A DNA stretch of 39,514 bases from Candidatus Gastranaerophilales bacterium. Lineage in GTDB: Bacteria; Cyanobacteriota; Vampirovibrionia; Gastranaerophilales; UBA9579. Position numbers and translations under genes: made by a program. The stretch's first letter is position 1, and the number at the start of each line of letters is the position of its first letter. Below, piece after piece: positions 23,755 through 34,700 of this stretch. The notes under the pieces were generated by a model. It was not told the DNA's origin. It did no database searches and saw only the letters and a program-made list of their open reading frames with translations. The stretch covers positions 1 to 39,514 of the forward strand of contig JAQVCB010000014.1 of the NCBI GenBank assembly GCA_028689995.1, in the 5' to 3' direction.

Positions 23755-25611
23755 CTATTGCTGAGAAGCTTCTAATTTTTGCGTTATTGTTTTTTTTAGG
23801 ACTGTATTGGGCTTATTTTTTAAAAGCTGCTGAAAAACATCCAGTGATGCATTTTTATTCCCACTTTCTTCATATATTTTTGCAAGTGTTATATAAAATT
23901 CATCATTATCAGGATATGTATTTATTGCCTTTTTAAGCGTTTCAACAGCAAAATTTGTTATTCCTCTGTCGTAATATATCTTTGACAGATCACTAAAATC
24001 ATCGACTGATCTGGGAGTTATCTTAATCGCATTTTGAAATTCTGTCATGGATTTTTCGTCATCATTTAAATCAGAATAAATTTGAGATAAATTATAATGA
24101 TAAATTGCTCTATTGGGATTGATTTCAATAGCTTTTAACAGATTATTTCTTGACTGATCATATAGTTTAAGTTTTTGATTAGCTATTCCAAGATAATTGT
24201 ACAAATCCGGTTCATTTTTGTTATATTCAAGCGCTTTTGAAAACATATTCCGGGCATTTTCAAAGCCAGAACTTTGAAGATAAAGTTTTCCAATTCCAAG
24301 ATATGCCTTGTAATCACTGGGATTATAATCAATAGCTTTTTGATAGGAAGAAATTGCTTGAGATATTTTACCTTCTGACTGATATAAAAGAGCTAAATTA
24401 AAATATACTTCAGCATTTTTACTGTCATATTCAAGGACAGTACTGAAATATGCGGTAGCTTGATCTATATTTCCACCGTTTGCACTTATGATTCCAAGAT
24501 TAATTAAAGCGCCTATATGATCTTTTTTAAAATCAATAACTTTTTGCAGTCCGTCTCTGGCTTTAATAGCATCTCCTTTTTCATAATATATCATTGCTCT
24601 TGTGTAATAAGCCTGATAATATTCAGGATTTATAGCAAGAATTTTGTTTAAATACTGCAAAGCCTTTTCCATTTCATTATTTTTTTTAGATATTAAAGCC
24701 AAATTATAATAAGCATCGACATAAGTCGGATTGTATTTTATTGCTGTCCTATAATGCTGTATTGCCTGATCTGTTAAACCCTTTTGAAATTCAATATTAG
24801 CAAGGTTATTATAACTTTTTGCATATTTCGGATCAAGTTCAAGAGCCTTTTTAAAGTATCCCTGAGCATTTTCCAAGTCCTTTGTCTGCATTAATTCTAC
24901 ACCTTTTTGATTGTAGTAATCAGCATCATAGGTAACAATAACGTTTTCAGTTTGAGGCTGATCTGTTTTTGCAGGTTGAATACTATTATTTATTTCTTGC
25001 AGAAGATCTTGATAGGCTTGATTTGAAGAAGATATAGTTAGAGCTTTGTCAATGTTTTCTATAGCTTCATTAAATTCTTGAATCGCAAAATAACATTTGG
25101 CTGTTTTGAAAAGAGCATAATCGTTTGAAGGATACAGTTTTATTACACTGTTATAATATTCAATAGCTTGTCTATGCATTTGATTATCATAATAAATATC
25201 TCCTATATCAAGATAATCCTGAGCTTGAGAATCAATCTTTGATATTTCAATTTTAACTTTATTCTGTTCGTGCTGTTTTATTTCAATATTACCGGCATTA
25301 TTGTTTTCAATCACTTTTGTTAATTCAAATGCTTTTTTAAATTCGGCAAGAGCCTCATTTATCAAGCCAAGATTCTTGTAGGCCATGCCGATATTATAAT
25401 GAGCATCATAATTCGACGGATCAACTGCAATAACCTGTTTTAAATATCTCACAGCAAGTGTATATTCTTTTAAATCAAGATAATCAAGTCCAATTGAATA
25501 ATCAATATTAGTATTCACGACATCTGCCGAAAAAACAACTTTAGACGGATTAAAAATTAATAATCCGTAAATTAGGCATATTGGAATTAAAAAGAGTTTT
25601 TTATTTAACAT
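23755..25611 (-). CDS. Exported TPR-repeat protein
   Basis: A 618-residue protein with an N-terminal signal sequence (about residues 1-29, hydrophobic core 6-20) followed by roughly fourteen tetratricopeptide repeats. The consensus is easy to see in units such as AKSYNNLANIEFQKGLTDQA and AEVYFNLALLYQSEGKISQA. A polar linker near residues 205-225 interrupts the array. No enzymatic domain is present, so it is likely a periplasmic or outer-membrane-associated scaffold. Upstream lies the large exoprotein gene, separated by a terminator, so it is probably transcribed separately. Downstream, pgsA starts about 120 bases later on the same strand. What it binds cannot be inferred. Confidence 0.88.
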   Translation of the reverse strand: MLNKKLFLIPICLIYGLLIFNPSKVVFSADVVNTNIDYSIGLDYLDLKEYTLAVRYLKQVIAVDPSNYDAHYNIGMAYKNLGLINEALAEFKKAFELTKVIENNNAGNIEIKQHEQNKVKIEISKIDSQAQDYLDIGDIYYDNQMHRQAIEYYNSVIKLYPSNDYALFKTAKCYFAIQEFNEAIENIDKALTISSSNQAYQDLLQEINNSIQPAKTDQPQTENVIVTYDADYYNQKGVELMQTKDLENAQGYFKKALELDPKYAKSYNNLANIEFQKGLTDQAIQHYRTAIKYNPTYVDAYYNLALISKKNNEMEKALQYLNKILAINPEYYQAYYTRAMIYYEKGDAIKARDGLQKVIDFKKDHIGALINLGIISANGGNIDQATAYFSTVLEYDSKNAEVYFNLALLYQSEGKISQAISSYQKAIDYNPSDYKAYLGIGKLYLQSSGFENARNMFSKALEYNKNEPDLYNYLGIANQKLKLYDQSRNNLLKAIEINPNRAIYHYNLSQIYSDLNDDEKSMTEFQNAIKITPRSVDDFSDLSKIYYDRGITNFAVETLKKAINTYPDNDEFYITLAKIYEESGNKNASLDVFQQLLKNKPNTVLKKTITQKLEASQQ

Positions 25612-25664
25612 GTTTTTAAATTAAACTCCAGAATAACAGAATTATACTACCTTTAAACAGAAAC

Positions 25665-25697
25665 ACAAAGAGACATTCTTATAGAATGTCTCTTTGT
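25665..25697 (-). terminator. Intrinsic terminator after tpsA
   Basis: ACAAAGAGACATTC (25665-25678) and GAATGTCTCTTTGT (25684-25697) form a perfect 14-base-pair stem with a five-base loop. On the minus strand it is followed by a T-rich tail, about 30 bases after the tpsA stop. The core CAAAGAGAC also occurs in the terminator at 38841-38869. Confidence 0.88.
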
Positions 25698-25728
25698 TAA
25701 TAAAGTCCAGAATTGAACCATTATTGTA

Positions 25729-28700
25729 CTAAGGGTTTATTTCATCTAATCCATTAATCGCAGAATTATCATCATTTGAATCATCTTGAGATGTGTCTGA
25801 TGAACTGTTTGAATCTGCTAATGCATTTTCAAGATTATTTATTGCTAATTGATCAGGCACAGAGGAATCACGAGGAGCAGACATAGAGAATAAAGTTATT
25901 GGTTCACGGATTTCTACATCACCTCCTGCGTATATTACATCTACATTTGGATATGTTTCAGAATCGACCAGAATATTGATATCACCTTCTGCAAAGAGGC
26001 TAAGAATATTTTTGGATTTAATCATGCCTTCATCCGGTTCTTCATAAGGAACAGTTAAAATATCTCCGCCAGATGTAATATCCAAAGTACCTGCAGTTGT
26101 TCTTTGATATAATGTACCACCGACAATTACATCAGATGCACTGTTAACAATAAGGTTTTGATTACCATATGTGATACCATTCAAGGTTATAGCACCACCA
26201 TCAGCTGCTATATACAGATCACCATAGGCTCTTATACTACCCGCAACATCTTCTGTAATATATCCGCTACTTTCAATATTGGCAGCTTTCAATGAATAAA
26301 CCAATCCATTCAGATCAATATTACCATTAGATGAAATAACAATGCCGCTGGATCCTATATCTGTAGCTCCATAAATTTGACCACTTGCAAGCAACGCAAT
26401 ACTATTGCCACTAGTTAACTCAATATCTTTTTTAGTTCTTATTTTTTCAATATTGAGCGTTCCTGTGCTGGCATTATTGTTAATTACAATATTATCAGCG
26501 GCATATACAGTACCAAGACTGGATATATTACCTGACAATGTTACTAACTTAGCTTCACTACAGAAATTATATCCTGAATCATCGTTATTAACATTTATTT
26601 GTCCTGCATTAACTATATTATCAAGTGTTACATTACCGCTGGTACTTACAGATACTATAGGAGTAACATCCAGATTATGGATGATAACATTACCCTGATA
26701 GCCATGCTGTTTTCCAATATGGATTTCATTAGCTTGTTCTATATTATTCATCAGATTTGCAATATTTGTACCTTCTAAATTCAACGTATCTGTTGCAGTC
26801 TGAATATTTACAACACCTGTCAGGGCATTTGCTCTTATTTCTCCTGATGTACCAAAATTATCTGAAATTGTTGTTATATTACCATTTGAAGTAAGATCGC
26901 CAAAATTGAGTTCTGCGCCTGCTGCACTGGTAAGAACAATATCTCCGTTAGATTTGACATCACCTACATTAAATTGTGAAGGATCAGCAGAAATAAGTCT
27001 TACATAACTGGCCTGATTGGCAAGTGACGGATCTAATGTATCAACTGATAACAGTTCTGTTCCTGTTAAGCCCGTAAGATTAACATATCCTTTTGTACTT
27101 ACTCTTATCGGCCTGCTTAATACTAAACCGTCAAGATCTACGTTTTCAGTACATACACTGTCTCCAAGTACCAATTCAGCAGCTGAAGCGACATGTGCAA
27201 TAACATTGGTTACTGAAGCACTACTAAGCCCTGCCGCTATATATAACGTTCCTGCCGGTATATTAATAGCAGCCGGTTCATCAAATGTATAACTAGATGA
27301 TTTAAGTACAAAGTCAATGTCACCTGTACCTGTGATATTAACCATTTCTAATGAAGTTGTTCCTGTTAGGCTGGAATCATCAGATACATTAATATCGCCA
27401 ACTTGAACAACAGTACCTAAAACATTAACTGAATTTCCGGTAATACTTCCTGTTGTAACACCAGAAATTGGATCACTGATATTAATATCACCTGTTGTTG
27501 AGATATCTCCCACAACTATGCTGCCGCTTCCGGTAAGTGTTACATCAGTTCCTGCCGTTATATTATTAAGTGCAAGACTTGTACCGCTTATAGTAATTTG
27601 TCCATCTGCGTTCATATCAGGAGCAGTAATTACTTCGCCTGAAAGGTCTATATCTCCTGTAATTGATGCCGGAAGAAGTGAAAGTGTAACATCATTTGTT
27701 CCGCCATTAATACTCAGATCAGTTGCACTATTAACAGCTATACTGTCAATTACACCAGTATAGATATCTATTGCACCATTTGCAGTAAGATCAAGTATTC
27801 CAATATTATCAAAAGTTGTGCTGGTTGATGTAATAGAACCGTCTATTCCAAGAGCCTTCAAAGTTAGGTTTGTTCTGTCTGTAAATGAAAGAGTGCCAAT
27901 AGAAATTGAACCATCATTTGCATCAAATTCTACAGTATCGGAAACAAGATTTTCAGCACTCAGACTTGTAAGAACCATATCTCCTGTTGTTTTTGCAAGC
28001 TTGATTGTATTTACACCGCTGGAATCAGATGTAATTATCGCATCAATATCGAATGCATCAGCATTAACAGTTATTAAATCACCGTTTGTGGCAGTAATTT
28101 CTTCTATATTTGCAAATAATGAATCTGCATTAAACGTTACTGCACCGCCTGCTGTTAAGACATTTCCAATAGTAATATAATCATCACCTGTACTATCAGA
28201 ATCTGCTGTCATATCAACCTGTTTTGCAACTGAGATTACACCAGCAGTTTCAATATTACCTTTTGCTGATGCACTTAATGTTGAATCTGTACCATTAGCA
28301 GTTAAAGAACCATTAATAAAGATATTTTCTTCACTAACAATTCCAACATTGCCTTCTGCATTGATGCTGCCTGTACTTACAAGTATAAAGTCTCCGACAT
28401 TACTTGAACCACTATTAACATTTACATCAGTTTTTGCATCAATATCACCATTTACAACAATATTAGCGTTGCTAGCTAATGATACTGCTGCCGTAGTACT
28501 TGTTAAATGACTAGCTAAACCAACTGTCAAATCTCGGTCAGTGTTTAATGTAATGTTACCATTTGCAATAATAGTACTGTTAAGATCAAGTTTGCCCCAT
28601 TCAACACCAAAGAAAGTTCCTGCAATGTTATCAATTTCAACATCTCCTCTGGATGTAATAGAACCATTGATTAAATAATCTCCGACTATACCAGGTGAAA

Positions 28701-31700
28701 TAGGTCTAACTTGCAATGGGTTACTTTGCATAAAGAATGAAGCACAGTCTGTAACATCTCCTGTCAAAGTAACATCTCCATTTGAATAGATAGTTATAGC
28801 ATTTGCAGTATTAATATCACCTTTAAATTCTCCACTGACAGGACTATGCACTTCAAAGTTATTAGCAGTAACATCTCCGATATAGAATAACCCGCCAAAA
28901 TCTAACGGATCACCATTAACTCCTGTTATTACCAGAATATCACCACTGGAAGTTAATGTTCCAAGGTTTAAATCGTATCCTGTGGCTGTATAGCCCAATA
29001 TTCCGATAGAACTTGTTTGAGCTAAGGAATTACCTGAATAAACATCAAGAACATATCCGTCAGGAGTACTAAGGGCAGCTCCTGTGCCAGTATCCCCGAT
29101 ACTTACATAACCTGTAGTATTAACTCTTGTATCTGCAACCAGATCAAGTCCATCAACAAAATCAACATCTCCGGCATAATCATTATCACCAAGCATGATT
29201 GATGCAGGACTATTTGTATTGTTTATTGCATTATAGACATCTCTAAAGTGGGCATCTGCTGCTAAAGTATTATGAGCAACATCTGAAATAACAACTGTTG
29301 CATCAGCACCAGGAATGATAAACTTGCCGCCTGTCATTGTAAAGTTATTAGAATACAGGCTGATATCATCACCTTCAACATCATTTAGCGTTAAAGCATC
29401 ACCGGATAATTGAACATCTCCTGTTGCATCAATATCACCGACAATTACAGTACCTGTACCTGTAACAGATGTATCTCCGCCTGTTGCAATAGTACCTGTA
29501 GTTACATCAGTACCCAAAATAATAGCATTACCGTCAATAGCAAAGTCTGCTATATTTAATATGTTGCCTGATATATTAACATCACTGCTGGTTGTCGTTA
29601 ATGAAAGGACATTTAATGTTGGACCGGTACCAACTAAATCAATATTTGCACCACTGGCACTTACATCAGATGAGGCTATTCTTGCCTGAATATCTCCGAC
29701 AGCAGTAAGATCAAGGGCACCTGTACCAAGATTTATTTCATTTGTACCTGTTAAAATATCTCCCTGTGCATTCAGGAATAGATCCCTGTCAGTAACGGCT
29801 ATATTTTCTATTACGGCAATATCACCTGCTGCGGTATCATCAGCAAAGATTTTTAAAGTTCCTGATCCAAACACCTCAACAGTTGCATCATTTACGGATA
29901 AATCTCCTAGTGTATCGTGTACAGTTACCACACCTGTGGTATCAAGTTTTGAAGAAGTACCGGCAAGATAATCGGAGGCTGTTAATGTATATGCCTGAGC
30001 TCCGCCTGCCATTATTTCATCTGCAAGGGTAATAATACCAGGTGTTGATATGGATATATTATTGGATGTTAATTTGCTTACTATACTGGAATTTAAAGTA
30101 AAATCTCCTGATGTATGGATTAAATTAATATTTCCTGTTGTACTTAATGAACCATATGTAAAGTCAAATATTCCTGCTGTAATTGTTATATCTTCGTCAG
30201 TAGTTATACTTGCTCCTGTTGAAACAAAATCAAACATATTTGTTGCAGTCAGATCATATTCTTTGCCCATTATATTAATATCATCTAATACTCTGATATT
30301 ATTGGCTGTCAAAGTAATAGGACTGACCATTCCATTAACCATATCAGAATTCAGGCCTATAGTATCTGCATTAACATATATATGTTCAGCTGTAATAGGA
30401 CCTCTTGGAGCATAAATTCCTGTATTTATGTATAAAATATCACTGTCTGCATCAATTGTTTCACCTGAAGGATCGGTTGTAAATTGCAAGGCTACAGGCG
30501 ATGCATTGTTAAATGTAATATTTTTAGAATGCAGCTTGCTTATTGGAATATGATAACTGGTATTATCGGTATTTGTTAAAACTATATCAGCATTGGAATT
30601 AATTGTTATCATCTGATTTAGAGGATCAAGAGCATCAGATGTAACATCACCATTTAAAGTCAAACCGTCATCAATATTCATTGTAACTTGTGAACCTGTG
30701 ACAGAATCTCCTATGGTCATATATTCATCAGTACCGACGCTATCGCTATCAGCGGTTAATATTACCGTACCGGCAGCATCAATTGCTCCTGTTGTTACCA
30801 GATTGCCTTTAGAAATTACTTCAGTATTATTAAATGCAGTAACAGCTCCGACTGTAAATTCTTCATCTGCTTCAATATCCTCAAGCTTCAGTATACTTCC
30901 GCCCGTTGTTGATGCACTTACAGTTCCTGTACCTTTTAATTTAGCATCGATATCATTTACTGCCGTTAAGTTGAGAGTTCCTGCACCATGAATAATCGAA
31001 TAATCACCCGTTAATATTTTACCTTCAGTACCGCTAGCAGCGAGTATTAAATTATTTCCCAGTGAATCAAAATCACTATTGAATAATAATGAACCATTAT
31101 TTGCATCAAATTCAAGAGTATCTGCAACGAGATTTACAAGACTAAAATTCGAAACTACTAAGTTACCGTCTACTTTTGCTAATTTAATTATATTAGCGCC
31201 AGTGTTATGAGATGTAATCACGTTGCTAATATTGAATGAATTAGCGTTAATGGTAATTAAATCTCCATCCTCAGCTGTAACTATACCGGTATTACTAAAT
31301 AATGAATCAGCATTAAATGTTACTGCACCGCCAGCTGATAATGTATTACCTATTGCAATATGGTCATTTCCTGTACTGTCAGAATCAGCAGTCATTAATA
31401 CTGTGTTTGTAACATTAATGGCTCCGGCAGTTTCAATATTACCTATAGCATCAACCGCCATTGAACTACTTGCTCCATTAGCCGTAATTGCGCCATTCAT
31501 AAATATGTTTCCGCCGCTGGAAAGTTCTAAATTACCCAATGTATTTATTGTTCCGTTCAAAGTGAAATCACCTGAGCCGGCAGTAGACATACATATAAAA
31601 TCAATTGAATTGCCTGCTGCAATAGTGCTGACTGCATCCTGTATAATATCAGCATCACTTGCAACTTCTACATAGGAATTAGAAGTAATATCTTTATTTA

Positions 31701-34700
31701 AATTAACGTTATCATAAGCCCAAATTCCTACAGTTCCATCGGCTTGAATATTATTATTCAGAGTTACAGCTCCACCATTAACATTTATGACAAAGACATA
31801 GTTACTAAAAGATGTCACATCCCCATTTATTGTCCAGTCTCCAAGAACTAAATCGCCAGGATCAAGATGTGTATTATTAATATCTACAAAATCTGCAGCT
31901 GTTACAGCTCCTGCTACATCAAGAGTTCCGGCAGAAACGAGGAACATTGCTCCGCTTGAATAAACGTCATTAAATTTTAATGCTCGACCGCTTATACTTA
32001 CTTCTGCTGCTTCAGAACCATAACCAACTGGACCATGATCAACAGTTATATATCCTGTACCTCTAACATCATTGATATACACATAACCGGAAGTGTTTAC
32101 CAGAACATTAGAACTATGAAAATCATGGTAGGAACCCGGAGTATTAAAATTAACACCGCCAGTATTTGAGTCACTGCCTAACACAATATTTGGAGCATTC
32201 GATACTCTCTGCAGTAATACACCTTCTTGAGTATCAGTTAATGCACCGTTATTTAATTTTGCAAGAGTTAAGGTTCCCGGAGTAGAAATATCTTCAGTTC
32301 CATCAAGCACATAACTATTAGTGTTAAACAATATATTGCCACCGAAAACATTACCAAGTTCTAGTGATGTACCAGTTAAGCTTACATTACCTGCTGTAGC
32401 AATATCAGCAACCTTAACAGCTCCTGCTCCTAAAACAGTTATATCTCCATTTGTTGAAAGACTTTGAACATCAAGTGTTAAACCTGTTCCTTCAATATTG
32501 ATTGAAGAACATCCTGCTTTTACTTTTTCTGAAGCAAGTTTAAGCTCAACTGCATCACTGGCATATGCCTCAAGAAGTCCTGTGCCAAGATCAATTGTAT
32601 TTGCATTTAAATCTATTGCTGCTGTTGGTGCATGAAGAGCGACATTTCTGTCTGCAACTGTTAAATCAGCGCCAAGTGTAAATGTTCCTTCATCTGAATA
32701 TAATTTAAGATCGTCTGTTACAAATGCATCAATCAAATCAGTGTTTAAAGCAAAGTCCCCTGATGCTTGATGTAAAGTAAGATCACCTGTAGTACTCAAT
32801 GAAGAACCCGGTGTTGTTGTATAATCAAATGCCGCTGAAGAAAGAATAAAATTCTTATTAGCAGCATCAATTGTGCCATTCAGGCTAATACCTGTAGAAG
32901 AAGTGATTTCAATTGAATCAACGTTAAGCTGGTCAATATTTGTCTGTGACAGTTCAAATAAATCTGACTGAAGGATTTCTGCGGTATTACCATTAACACT
33001 GGATGTAGGATTTAATATTAATTGATCATCAGCATTTAATGTAATTACATTACCGTTTATTAATCCGATTGTAAGACTTGAAGAATTATCTCCATCACTG
33101 TCAGCAGTAAGTATTACATCACCTAACGTATCAACATAACTTACAAAAAGATTGTTTTCCGATGAAACCTCAACACTTCCACTTGCTGAAATTCCATAAA
33201 CTTCAATATTGTCATCATTAATGCCTGCAATTTTAACTATTGTTCCACTGGCTGAAATAGGCGCATTTCCTCCAACTTTTACATCAATAAGACTGTTAGC
33301 AGTCATATTAAGTGATGCTGTTCCATAAACTGAAAGTGATCCTTCAGGAACTCCAGCAAGACTGATAATACCGGCTGCAGAATCCAGTCTTATAAATTGA
33401 TCAACACGTGATATTTCATCAACTATTGATATATCATTGGCTAAAGTTTCAACCCCGAAATAAGGAGTACTATACGTATCAAAAAGAGCTCCTGTTAAAT
33501 GAATACCATTTCTATCAACAAGACTTATTCCGTTTAATGTTAAAAGATTGCCTCCTGCTGTAAAATTATTTGCGGTTATTGTAAAACCTGCATCCAGAAG
33601 ATCAACTATGCTGCCGCTGATACTGAATGTATCTGCTATATTAAATCTTTTTCCCGTTGAAATTAAACTATTATTTATAATATTGGTTAAAGCAAAACTG
33701 CCTGAAGTCTGAGTATAGTAGATATCACTAGCTATAATATCACCGTTAAAAACAGGCTGACTTGCTACTGTCAAATCTACATTATTGCCTGAATAAATAT
33801 CTCCTAATGAAGTAATATCACCGGATAAAACCACATCATTAGCTCTATTAATATTGGATGCAACATTAATTGTTCCTGCATTACTGATGCCTGATAGGTC
33901 TACATCACCTATTGAAAGTACTGTTACATCCTGATTACTAAAGTTTAGAGATGTTCCGGTTACATCACCTTCAAAGCCATCAACCCCAATAGTTATAGCA
34001 CCGCCATATGTGGCACTGGAACTAAACAATGAATTTAATTCAGTTAATGTAAAATCAACAGGAGTCGCAGTTGTCTTCTTTTTAATTGTAAAAGTTCCGC
34101 CAATGTCAATTCCATCGCTATTCATAGCAATAATTGTATCTGCTGTTAAATCAACAGCACCTGCTGATTTGAATACATCTCCCAAATTAAGAGTATTACC
34201 TGCTACTGTGTCAATTGTAATTGTATTAGCATCTGTAACACCCAATGTGCTACTGGAATGAGTCGAAAGAAGATCTATATCTATATCGCCTGAAGTATCA
34301 AGAATAAAATTAATCGGAGTATCAGAACCTTTCTTTAATGCGATTTCTCCTGAAACTGCTGCATTTGTTCCATTTCCGACTATAATTTCGGATGCCGTGA
34401 TTTTATCTATACAACTACTGCCTACATTATATGTATCAGCCTTTGATGTATCACCAAGATGAATTTCCTTACCGTTTGTTGAAGCCTGAAGTTTGACCTC
34501 TCCTGCCTGAAGTCCTCCATTAGTGCTGAATAACAATCTGTTTGATTCAACTGTTATTGAGCCATTACCTGCATTTAAAATTTTTCCGACTCTCGCTGAA
34601 ACAAGCCCCATATCAGTACTGCCAACAGGGTCGTCATTATTAGCATAAACATATATACTTCCATCTTCACCTGCAAAAGCATTTGCTGTCATAACGCCGC

